Shown: piece by piece, positions 52,072 through 62,916 of the stretch
Layout: the number at the start of each line of letters is the position of its first letter
How positions within the stretch are numbered: the stretch's first letter is position 1
Assembly: GCA_963678675.1 (NCBI GenBank)
Contig: OY783194.1
Span: forward strand, 10,198,607-10,262,606
Direction: 5' to 3'
DNA from: Xiphydria camelus
Taxonomy: Eukaryota > Arthropoda > Insecta > Hymenoptera > Xiphydriidae
Length of the DNA stretch: 64,000 bases
Program-made: the position numbers and the translations under genes
Notes under the pieces: generated by a model
Told to the model about the DNA's origin: nothing
The model's database searches: none
What the model saw: only the letters and a program-made list of their open reading frames with translations

Positions 52072-54082
52072 CGCACAAACCTTATGGGAACTGGTTCCCG
52101 GTGAATTTGGCTGGGCTTTACATATGTTGTAGATCTTGATGTTCTGATCAAAAGTTATCATTGCCGCAACAACGAAAACTGAACAGTTTTTGAGTTTTGA
52201 GACCTTAAAGTTCATACTTTTTGCTTTCCGTCATACGATCTATTGGAACGAAATAATCATGTAAAATCAGGTGTTCTGTGAATTTTGCTAAAAATCACGT
52301 ATTTTGTAGTTGGTGAGCTAACGATTCAGGTCAGACAAAAAATAAGCAGTTATAGGGGGGGGGGGGACTTTAAAGTTGCCGCTTTTTACTCGAAACCATA
52401 CGCTCTTTATCAGCCAATTCAAGCACGCATTCAAGATCATGTGCGATCTTGTGAGAACGTGTTTGCCTGCATATACTTATGCGCGAGTGTGTGCGTGCGT
52501 GCATGTGCATAGATTTTTATTTTTTAATGTCTGATTTTCTTTCTCATTTTTTCCGTGTATCTACATTATTTTAGCGCACAAATCTTATGGAAACTGGTTC
52601 AGTACCTACTGAAATCCTCGCATACTTCACATATATTGTAGTTTATGACCTCCTGATCAAAAGTTACCCTTGCCATAGACTCAAAAAATAGGAGACTTTT
52701 AAGTAGTACAACTTTTACTTGCGACCGTACGCTCTGCTGTATTAAACGAGTCTTATGGCTCTTAAATCCTGGTGAATATGTCTCACCTGCACGAATATTA
52801 CAGGTCATGATTAGCTTTTCATATATCACAGTTCCGACAAACGATGGTCGGAATTCTGAATATCGATCCTTAATAATTAGCATCACCACGATATATATAG
52901 CTCGTTAATGTTCATTACCCTTCAACTTCTCTACTGCATGCCGTTTTAGATGCTGGTCATAGACCACCGCAACACAATCCGAATGAAGTAATAGAAATGC
53001 TGAATAACGAATAGAAAGCTTTTATCAAAATGTAACCACATTAGAGATATGCGCGGGTAACAATACAGACAATCTTACTCTAATTCAGATATGTCCACGT
53101 CGTTGATCCTGGGCAACGCAAAGAGCGGGTAACATTGTACACATATGTACATTCGTATACATATGCCAAATAAATACAAGGCAAGAATATGTCCATACGA
53201 TTCGAACCATGTTGCATACATACCGGAGATTGATTAAGTAGAACGTAAGATCGCAAGTAAAAAACGACAACTTTAAAGCCTCCGATTTTCGAACCTGTTT
53301 CATTTTTGAGTTTGCATTTATGGTAACATTTGAACAGCTGATCATGATCTGCAATACTCGTGTAGGCGAGACATATTCACCAGGATTTAAGAGCCATTAG
53401 ACTAGTTTAATACAGCAGAGCGCACGGTCGCAAGTAAAAGTTGTACTACTTAAAAGTCTCCTATTTTTTGAGTCTATGGCAATGGTAACTTTTGATCAGG
53501 AGAGGTCATAAATTATAATATATGTCAAGTACTCGAGGATTTCAGTACTGAACCAGTTTCCATAAGATTTGTGCGCTAAAACAATGCAGATACACGGAAA
53601 AAATGAGAAAGAAAATCAGACATTAAAAAATAAAAATCTATGCACATGCACGGACGCACACACTCGCGCATAAGTATACGGAGGCAAGCACGTGCTCACA
53701 ATATCGCACATGATCTTGAATGCGTGCTTGAATTGGCTGAAAAAGAGCGTATGGTTTCGAGTAAAAAGTGGCAACTTTAAAGTCCCCCCCCCCCCCCCCA
53801 ACTGCTTATTTTTTGTCTGACCTGAATCGTTAGCTCACCAACTACAAAATACGTGACTTTTAGCAAAATTCACAGAAAACCTGATTTTATATGATTATTT
53901 CGATCCAATAGATCGTATGACGGAAAACAAAAAGTATGAACTTTAAGGTCTCAAAACTCAAAAACTGTCAATTTTTCGTTGTTGCGGCAATGATAACTCT
54001 TGATCAGAACATCAAGATCTACAACATATATAAAGCCCAGCCAAATTCACCGGGAACCAGTTCCCATAAGGTTTGTGCGTGG
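52072..54082. mobile_element. large palindrome, arms ~745 bp with internal direct repeats
   Basis: GCACAAACCTTATGGGAACT (52075) pairs with AGTTCCCATAAGGTTTGTGC (54060-54079); the arms match to about 52815 and 53330. A G-run (52357-52369) faces a C-run (53786-53800). Within each arm a module (CTTATGG ... GTGAAT ... CACAAATAT ... TGATCAAAAGTTA) recurs three times at 52080, 52585 and 52750. No gene. Confidence 0.85.
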
Positions 54083-54254
54083 TCCTTTCCCAGAGTTACT
54101 CGTAAATAGACATTTCAGTCCGAGTAGAACATTCATTGAAAATATCATCATAAACATGCCAATGCGAATAAAAATCATCTACTAACTCTTGCAGAAGAAT
54201 TGCACGCCCATTTGAAAGTAATGGTACTGACAAAGTATATGGATTAGATGTATT

Positions 54255-55910
54255 ATTGAAACCTCACTTTGATTCCGTATGAAGGACAAATATCTTTGTG
54301 GTCATTCTATTTTTTGTTTTCAGCGTCATGCGAGCACGGGACGAATCGATGGATCAATCAATAAATTTGATTTTTCCTTACTAACAACAATAAAAGTAGT
54401 GGCAGAAAAATAAGGGATACACAGTGGAATTGGATTACAATAATGGAGTAACTACGTTATTATTATTTTTTCTTTATTGATATATTTCCTCTTTTGTATT
54501 ATATTATCACAAGTTCCAATTTATATACCGATCTGTCAAACGTGAAATGTACATGTACCTTACTTCTATTTCATCTCTTCTTCACCTCTGGTGTAACGAC
54601 TGTCAATGATGAATCACTAATACCAATTAGGTAGATAAGTGCTGAATAAGGCCGTAAAAGTCTCCATATTAAAATAAATACGGCTTTACATGGCCCTAAT
54701 ACAGATTTAAGACGAAAACAATACATGTATTCGAGCTGTATATAACCGTATTCATTTTCAATACGGAAACTTATACGAACTTATCCGACTCTTATCTACC
54801 AATCTACCAATGCGCGACTCTTTACAAGGAATGAAGAAAAGGCTAAAGTAAATCAAATTCAAGATGCGTTTTCATTTTTAATAACTCTGTCATTATTGTC
54901 TATAGAATTGGTTAACTCAGATTAATATAGTGTCTTAATTTCTACGCGTAGAGTAAGTTCGGTATATTTTAAATAGTGAAATGCTGGATATGAGTGTGTT
55001 ATTTATAATTTGTTACAGAAATAAACGTGCTGCTGTTCAATTCTATCCAGGACTCCAAATCGCATGCGAACCCGAGGAGATTTCTTTCGAACGAGGGATC
55101 ATCCACTTGTTGTTCCAAGAACCAGTTTCATTAGTTCATTCAGCGGGCTGGACTGCTACCTCGAGTGCATGGACGTGCGTCACTTTAGATGGATGAAAAT
55201 TTTCATCCTTCAATATCCTCCGAACCGTGGACTTGCTGATTATAAGACACTATATTAATCTGAGTTAACCAATTTTATAGACAATAATGACAGAGTTATT
55301 AAAAATGAAAACGCATCTTGAATTTGATTTACTTTAGCCTTTTCTTCATTCCTTGTAAAGAGTCGCGCATTGGTAGATTGGTAGATAAGAGTCGGATAAG
55401 TTCGTATAAGTTTCCGTATTTTGAAAATGAATACCTACAGTTCTGTACAGCATGAATACACTCGTATTGTTTTCGTGTTAAATCTGTATTAGGGCCATGT
55501 AAAGCCGTATTTATTTTAGCCATTAATATGGAGACTTTTACGGCCTCATTCTGCACTTATCTGCCTAATCGGTATCAGTGATTCCTCATTGACCGTCGTT
55601 ACACCAGAGACGAAGAAGAGATGAAATAGAAGTGAGGTACATGTACACTCCAGGTTGGACAGGTCGGCGTATAAATTGGAACTTGTGTGATAGTACGAAA
55701 GAGGAAATATATCGATAGAGAAAAAATAATGATAAAGTAATTACTTAATTATTGTGATCCAATTTCATTGCATCTTCTATTTTTCTGCCACGGCTTCAAT
55801 TGTTGACATAGAGGAAAAATCAAATTTATTAATTAATCCATCGATTCGTCCCGTACTCGATATGACGCTAAAAATAAAAAATAGAATGATCACAAAGAAA
55901 TAATAAAGTG
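54255..55910. mobile_element. large palindrome, arms ~670 bp
   Basis: ATCTTTGTGGTCATTCTATTT (54290) pairs with AAATAGAATGATCACAAAG (55878), and AGATTAATATAGTGTCTTA (54919) with AGACACTATATTAATCT (55246). The spacer 54940-55245 begins after TTTGTTACAG with a 65-codon open frame (NKRAAVQFYPGLQIACEPEE...) that I do not recognise. Confidence 0.82.
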
Positions 55911-56050
55911 TAATAAGAAATATTACGGGGCCAAATGAGGCGACACAGTGTCGCGCCTCCGCTAGGAGGACAAAAGAAAGAAACCACTCATCGGCGGTCC
56001 AGATGATGATCCCCATATGCCCTTTTCGATCAGTTCTTTCAAGAGAGTGT

Positions 56051-56300
56051 TTAACCCTCTAAGGACGACGACTACATTTTCGTTACGTTTCAGTCTGTTT
56101 ACAATTACGACGGTGAATGGAAATTTTTGGCCCGGCGCTGGCTGTTACTTATTCGTTATGCTTAGTTTCCAAATTTATGAAAGAACTATCCTTTTCCTGA
56201 TAAAACATCACTTACATATGTTAACACCACCAAAATAATCTGATAATAAGTTTTTTCCACAAATTGTATGCTTTGAAAAACTTCGTCCTTAGAGGGATAA
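56051..56300. mobile_element. TTAA MITE, CCCTCTAAGGACGA ends
   Basis: TTAA, CCCTCTAAGGACGACG ... CTTCGTCCTTAGAGGG then ATAA (TTAA decayed). piggyBac-type small element; no protein. Confidence 0.75.
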
Positions 56301-56608
56301 GCGCGGATGTGTCTTCCGAGCGCAGTTGAAATAAAGAATTCAGAGTTTGCTATACCGTGAGTGCACCAATATCCGTCCATGTAAGATTTTTTTAGAAGGA
56401 AATGTAATATTTCATTACCATGGCCAAATATAGAAAGAAGAGTAAATATAATACAATGATGGACTCTTCGTCATCAATACAAAAATGAAAAAGTTTGAAA
56501 AGGATTCATAATTCATTATAATGATTAAATAATACAGTTTTAAAGTGAAGGGTCAAAAGGATCAGTATCTGACCGTCTTTTTTCGCAATAATTTTAATTT
56601 ATATTACT
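56301..56608. other. no gene recognised
   Basis: AT-rich; nothing supported. Confidence 0.35.
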
Positions 56609-56621
56609 ATATATTATTCAT

Positions 56622-57007
56622 AATCGCCGGCAGTAGCCGAGTGGTCTAAATGCTAGCCTCTCGAAGACCGTTCGGGCGATAGGTCTAGGGTTCGAATCCC
56701 GGGGCTTGCGGAAAAATAATTTTTCTAGGATCCGGGGATCGAGCTAAGACCGGCTGTATTCGGGGTGGGGAGGGGGGCTTCTGCATGGAGGACCCCCTTC
56801 CCCAGTGAGTGAGGACAGGGAGCCCCCCCCCTCTGGTTGGGACACCTAGGAGGGCTAGGGGACTCCTGCATACCATCTGCATGGAGGTCCTGGGCTCACC
56901 GGTGGTCGTGGGCGGAGGGGGGTGACTCCTCTCTGTTTGAGTGGCCCCAAGTGTGGCTCGGGTACAATGGTCCAAAAAGGACTGAGTGCCCGTTAAATGC
57001 TAAGTAC
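56622..57007 (+). mobile_element. tRNA-derived SINE with 13-bp target duplication
   Basis: The identical ATATATTATTCAT lies at 56609-56621 and 57008-57020. The head (56625-56704) is tRNA-like with an A box (TAGCCGAGTGGTCTAAATG) and a B box (GGTTCGAATCC). A GC-rich ~300-bp body follows, ending GCCCGTTAAATGCTAAGTAC. The intact duplication shows a fairly recent insertion by target-primed reverse transcription. It has no ORF. Confidence 0.88.
56625..56704 (+). tRNA. tRNA-like head of the SINE (class II, Ser/Leu-like)
   Basis: GCCGGCAGTAGCCGAGTGGT and a long variable arm (CGTTCGGGCGATAGG) before GGTTCGAATCCCGGGGC fit a class II tRNA. The 5' and 3' acceptor strands pair only in part (GCC / GG-C). 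It serves as an internal polymerase III promoter, not as a tRNA gene. Confidence 0.6.
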
Positions 57008-57209
57008 ATATATTATTCATCGATTTAAACATATTTTAATACGTTTGTTTCTTACATTTTGTCGTATCTATCTGAACTACTGATCTCCAATCCTAACCTA
57101 CTCTTTTAACGAAATACCATTCAAAGCATGACGTTAGCGCCACGCATCGAAACAAATTAATAAAAAAGTTGACTTCGGTAAAACAAATTCTAAAAAATGA
57201 TTCTATATA

Positions 57210-58364
57210 TACAGTAAGCTACCGATAATTCGGCACGTTCGGAACTCGGCCGGTGCCGGATTACTGAAAATGCTGGATTATCAGGAGATGTGTTGTGAGT
57301 TCTGCACAATTATAACGTGAGTTCCTTTCAGCAAATGTTATGAATTTGTTTAATGCGTCTGCCCTTCCCCCCAACTGATTTTTTTCTTGTCTCCTTTTTC
57401 CATTTCATCATCATCTGACGCAGACCCTTCAAGATTTACTGGTTGAGGATCTATTACACTTTGAATAATTGCTTCATCTGTGAGCTCTTCTTCGATTGAT
57501 TCGTTCGTATCAATTTTAATCCATTCAATAACTTCCTCCTCGGATATGTTTTTTAAAGAATTTTCTTTAGGTCCACTATTAATAACATCTAACACCTCAG
57601 TTATTGTGTCTAAGTCGCCTTCCTCTTGATCAGTTCGACTTGTTGAACCGGCTTCAAGAACTGCATTTGGCCAAAGTTTTCTCCAGCATCGTTGTAAAGT
57701 TATTTCTTTCACTTGAGACCATGATAATGCAGTACATATATTATAGGCTTTCCTTCGGCACGTTTTGCACTGAACCATTTGTACAGTGCGATATCTAGTT
57801 GCTCCAGCTTTGGTTTTTTGTGTTTGTCTAGAATCCAGTATCTCTGCAGTCACAGACTGAGAAGCAAAACGCATGAGGTAATTTTTTTGTTTTTTAATGG
57901 CATAAATAGTTGACGACCCGATATTAAATTCATTCATTAAAATGTTAATATTTTCACCCTTTTCCAGACATTTAATAATTTCCAACTTCTGTGTGATTGT
58001 GAGGGTAACGTGTTTTCGCTTCTGACCCGTATTCGGGATTTTACTGCTTGATGAAGACATGTTAACCCAGTTTATTCAATATACTTTAGCACGTAATTTA
58101 TATCCTGCCAAGCGACTGACAATACAAGCTGCATTCATTTCGGTATACCACAAAACGGTACACGTTATACGACACGCGACTGTTAATTGTCTAGTTATTT
58201 TGAGGATAATGCGCGCCGAACACGTTTCGATTAGTGCCGGACCGCGTCGACAGCTTCCGCCTGCTGATACCGCTCGGAGGCGCGATCGTTTGAAAATTGA
58301 TACTGATGCTGGACTATCGGGCATTCCGAACCGTTGGATGCCGGACTATTGGATGTCTACTGTA
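57210..58364 (-). mobile_element. Tigger/pogo-type deletion derivative, 1151 bp
   Basis: TA, CAGTAAGCTACCGATAATTC (57212) ... CGGACTATTGGATGTCTACTG (58342-58362), TA. Ends begin CAGTA and carry CCGGATTA/CCGGACTA sub-repeats typical of Tigger-like elements. It contains the 236-codon ORF described next. Confidence 0.85.
57350..58060 (-). CDS. Tigger-derived HTH protein lacking the DDE domain
   Basis: 236 codons, uninterrupted. Residues 14-60 (KRKHVTLTITQKLEIIKCLE, then GSSTIYAIKKQKNYLMRFA) form a CENP-B N-type helix-turn-helix. Residues ~115-205 (SQVKEITLQRCWRKLWPNAV and the acidic ISEEEVIEWIKIDTNESIEE) match the region C-terminal to the catalytic domain of Tigger transposases. The middle, including all catalytic residues, is missing. 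The ORF survived the deletion, so the product could bind the element's ends without cutting. Expression is unproven, and residues ~65-115 may be read in a shifted frame. Confidence 0.7.
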   Translation of the reverse strand: MSSSSSKIPNTGQKRKHVTLTITQKLEIIKCLEKGENINILMNEFNIGSSTIYAIKKQKNYLMRFASQSVTAEILDSRQTQKTKAGATRYRTVQMVQCKTCRRKAYNICTALSWSQVKEITLQRCWRKLWPNAVLEAGSTSRTDQEEGDLDTITEVLDVINSGPKENSLKNISEEEVIEWIKIDTNESIEEELTDEAIIQSVIDPQPVNLEGSASDDDEMEKGDKKKISWGEGQTH

Positions 58365-58572
58365 CCTATATAAAATTTCGCTTTTTCTGCTAATGTAATT
58401 TGAAACAATTCGGGCAATAAAAAAAGGTTAAACATTAAATATCTCCATAAACGACCTTCGGTTGACGGATACCCGGTCCGATACACGGTCGGATACTAAT
58501 GCACTCACGGTTATTGATATCTTAATAATTTAAAATATCCCATTTCTAATAGTAAACAATATAAAAACTTAC
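58365..58572. other. flank of the Tigger element; putative intron
   Basis: Contains GACGGATACCCGGTCCGATACACGGTCGG (58455 onward), a short imperfect repeat. If the MADF exon is real this is intronic. Confidence 0.3.
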
Positions 58573-58708
58573 CGTTTGATCCAAGTTCAGCACCAATTTT
58601 ATCCCATATTTGATCCTTCAACTTCGTCCTCATGTAGTCTAAATGGCTTAGATCGTACAAAACGGCATTTTCCCGCACAAGTTCAATTAAATGTTCATCA
58701 TCAGCCAT
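58573..58708 (-). CDS. MADF-domain protein, first exon
   Basis: On the minus strand MADDEHLIELVRENAVLYDL, SHLDYMRTKLKDQIWDKIGA, ELGSN, then donor GTAAGTTTTT at 58572. This is the N-terminal half of a MADF (SANT-like) DNA-binding domain, and the clean donor suggests a spliced gene. The remaining exons were not found to the left. MADF/Myb-like proteins are encoded both by host regulators and as the second protein of PIF/Harbinger transposons. A Harbinger-like MITE starts only 215 bp upstream, so either origin is possible. Confidence 0.65.
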
Positions 58709-58922
58709 ACTTCTTTTCTCTTAAAACAAGCTCATGCTGCCCACGATCCACGAAATCTGTGCGGCGAATACAAACCTCCCCACGCGTGGCTGGCAATAGA
58801 CTGGGGTGACTCTGAGCTGGGTCCAATATGCGCCACTCCGTTTCAAATCATGTCTTACAAAGTAACGCACGCGTGCGCTGCACGTGTGCTGTGCGTGAAC
58901 TAGGCTCAATTTGCGGCGGGCC

Positions 58923-59767
58923 TTAGGCCCAATACAGACGGTACGATACGACATCAGCACGACACCCGAGCAACATGTCGCTCGCATGTCGCCGCCATAT
59001 ATTGAAATGCAGGTATTCACACGAGGCGATACGGCATGGAAGCGATACGACAACTGGGCCACATGATTCCGAGCGACATTTTTATTCAGTCGCCAAGCAA
59101 CAGTCGCCGGGCGATATACGGTACCGGTAAGTACCTAGACCTTGGAATGTCGGGCTTTCTGAAGAAAAGGTCTCATAACTCTTTGGCCCAATACAGACGA
59201 TACGACACGACATCAATACGACACCCGAGCAACATGTCGCTCGAATGTCGCCGCCATATATTGAAATGCAGGTATTCATACGAGGCGATACGACATGGAA
59301 GTGATACGACAACTGGGCCACATGTTTCCGAGCGACATTTTTATTTAGTCGCCAGGCAACAGTCGCCGGGCGACATACGGTACTTGTAAGCACCTATACC
59401 TTTGGAATGTCTGGTGTAACATATCTGGACAGGAAAGTCGGGCTTTCCTGATCGAGCCTCCCGTTGGGGTATTATCAAGGACAGTCTACCGCTTTTTCTC
59501 GGGCGTTTTTTAATGCACGTAATTTCGAGTTTTCCCTTCCGAGTCCCGCGCGATGACGGGGACTCGGTCCCTAATATCCTTGCATCTCTGTACCGTTTTT
59601 TCTCCCTATCCCGAACTGCCAATGGGAACTGTAATGTTCTCGAGCTGCAGTGGCAATTTGGTTTTGTGTCGCCTCGTCTGAATACAAACGCACGTCGGCG
59701 ACATTCGAGCGACATGTTGCTCGGGTGTCGTGTTGATGTCGTGTCGCTCCGTCTGTATTGGGCCTTA
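58923..59767. mobile_element. PIF/Harbinger-like MITE with tandem 259-bp units
   Basis: TTA, GGCCCAATACAGACGGTACG (58926) ... CTCCGTCTGTATTGGGCC (59747-59764), TTA. The left part is duplicated in tandem (58926-59184 and 59185-59440, one terminus each), so an internal copy of the end exists. The 3-bp TTA duplication and GGCCC-type ends suit Harbinger. Confidence 0.82.
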
Positions 59768-60241
59768 ATATGTAACTTATAACGTTTATTCTGGTCTCCA
59801 TCAATTAGGCCAGGCAATATAGGCTAAAAAAGGGGGTGTAAGCGAAATAATTCTCGGAAAGCTGGAAATGGTTTTAATCTTTTCATTTGCATGTAAAAAG
59901 AGTTTTTTAAAGTTTGCACCAATTTTCTGCTTGTGCTGTATGAGGGGTGTCCCAAAAACTTCGAAATTTTTCGACTTTTTTCAGTTTTTCACTAATAACT
60001 CCTAAATGATGCATTTATAGGAAAATTTTACTCGTTTATAAATTACACTACATAAAATTCTACATAAAATGAGCCCCACATATTTGAAATTAAGTCAAGT
60101 AGTATAGACGATATGCATGTTTGAAAAACAACCATTTCTTAAATTTTTGAAGGAAAAATCATATTTTGGATTTTTAGACCTTATTTCCATTACGTAAAAT
60201 GTATTATATGAAATTATTCTGTATTTGGAATTTATATTACA
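59768..60241. other. AT-rich, ends in a candidate splice acceptor
   Basis: No coding. GGAATTTATATTACAG ends at 60241 directly before the open frame of the next gene, so an upstream exon of that gene may have been lost or not recognised. Confidence 0.4.
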
Positions 60242-62119
60242 GCGAGTGCTGTATCAGATATACGTAAGCTGCATTCTTCTGCCCCCTCCCTTGCTATTAG
60301 CGTATCCCAAAAGTTTCTTCCGCGCCACGCTATGAATGACTCTAGCCGGCTATTATCCAGAATAACTAGAGATAACAGTGTCTGCAAGAAATTCGTAGAC
60401 TGGTTCCTTTGCCATAATCCCTTTCCAGTAAGGGAGTACGTAATGTCACTGTCTACTGGAATTGTAGGAGATGAAAACGTAAATTGCCATCTATCAGACC
60501 AAATCGGAAATTCCAGTCTCGAAAGCATTATTTGGAACAATTTTAGTCAAGTGAAGTTCTCTAGAAAGAAAAGAGTGTTACCAATGCGAGGCTTCACCAG
60601 CAGTGTAAAGTTGCATGACGAAGTAGTGCCAATAGATTTATATACCATTTTCAGGAGAGTCTCATTTCATAAAAAAACAGAGTACGAACTCAGAAATTAC
60701 TTCACATATGAATTGGCTCCATATCCACCATCTTTATTTGATGAACAAGGAATGATGAGGAAGTCACGTAAATCTATTTTTTATGATTTATTTGATCCAG
60801 TTGAAACCCGGTCAAATATCGGAAGTGCTCTCTATTTGATTGACGGTGGATTCCTACTTTACCGAGTACCGTGGGAGTTAAGAGAAAGTTTCTCTTCAAT
60901 CCTCAATAAATACGTAGTTATGTCAAAAAATACTTTGGGGCGCGATCAATCATAGTATTTAATGGCTATCCGGACGACCCTACAGGGAAGAGCACAAAAT
61001 CTGCAGAACGCCTTAGAAGAGACAAGTTTATTGCAGCGAACGTTGAATTTGATGAAACAATGTTATTGACAATGTCAAAAGATAAATTTCTCTCCAATGA
61101 AGGGAACAAAAAAACGAATCATTTCAATGCTGATTCAGAAATTTGCAGATGAAAACATCGCTGTCGAACAAGCTGTAGAGGATGCCGACACAACCATTGT
61201 CAGAAGGGCTATAGAGAATGCTACACACTCCGAATGTGTGATTGTGGTAGGAGAAGACATTGATCTTTTAATAATTATTACTGCATTAGCTCCTAATAGC
61301 GATCCATTGTTTTTGATGAAGCCTGGAAAAGGAAAGTCAGAGACCGTCTTCTATTCCCCGACACACTTCAAAATGTCAAACAAAGTTAAAGAAAATGTAT
61401 TATTTCTTCACGCTTTCAGCGGATGCGATTCAACATTAGCCATTTTCAGACAGGGGAAGATGAAGTTTGTAAAGCTTCTCGACAAAGATGCAGAGGTACA
61501 AAGAACTGTCGAGATATTCAAAAACCGTGACGCGACTACAGATGAAATTGGTGCTGCCGGCGAAAAAGTAATTACGGCTTTGTATTCTGGATCACTTCTT
61601 CAATCTTCCTCTCTGAATGAAATACGCTTTAAACTGTTCACCAAATCCTTAGTACAGAATACTTTCAACTTAGCTACTCTTCCTCCACCTGAAGAAGCTG
61701 CTAGACTGCACGCAATGAGGGCTTTTCTACAAATTAATTTATGAAATGGTCATTTGATGGACCCAGTTCAATGGGGTTGGAAGGTTACTAAGCATGGGCT
61801 GCTTCCAGTACCATCAGCAGCCGAACAAGCCCCGCAGGAACTGCTTAATAACACTGCCTGCAAATGTTTGAAAGGGTGCCGAAAAGCTTGTGGTTGCAGG
61901 AAGCAAGGAATGAAATGTTCCCCAATATGCTTTAATTACAAAGGAGCGTCCTGCACTAATACACCAGATGAAATTGATGATGACTCAAACTTAAACGATG
62001 ACGAAGTGGTACTACCTGACAATGATGACGAATTAGAAGACCTCCTGGATGACGAGAACCTTAAAATGGACCAATTGCTTCAGTCAGCTTCTACTTCCAA
62101 ACGTAGCAAATTGAATTAA
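60242..62119 (+). pseudogene. PIN/XPG-like + CXC-domain gene of an uncharacterised transposon family
   Basis: One long exon in three frames. SDIRKLHSSAPSLAISVSQK (60255) runs to NTLGRDQS; a shift at TCAAAAAATAC (~60930) gives ARSIIVFNGYPDDPTGKSTK; a second shift in an A7 run (~61107) gives KRIISMLIQKFADENIAVEQ. Then EDADTTIVRRAI, VIVVGEDIDLLIIITAL and FLHAFSGCDST place acidic residues as in PIN/XPG-FEN nucleases (E-x2-D, D-x-D, GCD). A TGA (61742) replaces an expected Trp before DPVQWGW. A CXC (tesmin/TSO1-type) cysteine cluster follows: CKCLKGCRKACGCRKQGMKC and CFNYKGASC. It ends in an acidic tail. A nuclease role is inferred only from the motif pattern. Academ-type transposons are reported to carry XPG and Cys-rich domains; kinship needs testing. 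Confidence 0.65.
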
Positions 62120-62284
62120 CGTTATATTTATATAATTTTTAAATTTTGTTATCAATTACCCACACATCGAAACTTACATCAAAGTTTTTTGTACTTCAAC
62201 TCGATTTTTTATGTTTTAATTACATATTTTCATCACAATGTGCATTTTTATATTTCAATCCCCGGGTTCAGCACCAAATATTGT

Positions 62285-62287
<3 letters not shown>

Positions 62288-62362
<75 letters not shown>

Positions 62363-62562
62363 NNNNNNNNNNNNNNNNNNNNNNNNNNNNNNNNNNNNNN
62401 NNNNNNNNNNNNNNNNNNNNNNNNNNNNNNNNNNNNNNNNNNNNNNNNNNNNNNNNNNNNNNNNNNNNNNNNNNNNNNNNNNNNNNNNNNNNNNNNNNNN
62501 NNNNNNNNNNNNNNNNNNNNNNNNNNNNNNNNNNNNNNNNNNNNNNNNNNNNNNNNNNNNNN

Positions 62563-62614
<52 letters not shown>
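62288..62614 (+). repeat. GA microsatellite around a 200-N assembly gap
   Basis: GA repeats at 62288-62362 and 62563-62614 flank exactly 200 N (62363-62562). The gap size is a placeholder, so the true tract length is unknown. Frames through it are artefacts. Confidence 0.95.
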
Positions 62615-62616
<2 letters not shown>

Positions 62617-62916
62617 TTCGTATATGAATCGCTAACTGCAGAAAGGAGATATGTCACACTTTTCTAAATTTTCAGGAAGCTAAAAAAACCTTCTAATTTA
62701 TTGAATAAGTTTATTTTGTACTCCATTTTTGTGGAATAAAATCTCTAACATATCTACCATAATCTAGAATAGAATATACTTTTTATTAATATTTTTGCTT
62801 CCCACAAATGCCAAATTTGACTTATGGACATGTCACCTTTCTGCAGTAAAGAAAAATGTGCAAGAATGATTTCTGAAAATATATTTATCCTACACAGTCT
62901 CTTTTACAAAATAGAT
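62615..62916. other. no gene recognised
   Basis: AT-rich sequence between the GA tract and the stop codon of the last minus-strand gene; probably its 3' flank. Confidence 0.4.

Noticed and set aside
54981..55196. 71-codon frame in the spacer of the second large palindrome as a gene
   Set aside because: No recognisable domain and no further exons; kept only as part of the palindrome entry.
62146..62667. Frames crossing the N gap
   Set aside because: GA repeat plus undefined bases; no evidence for coding.
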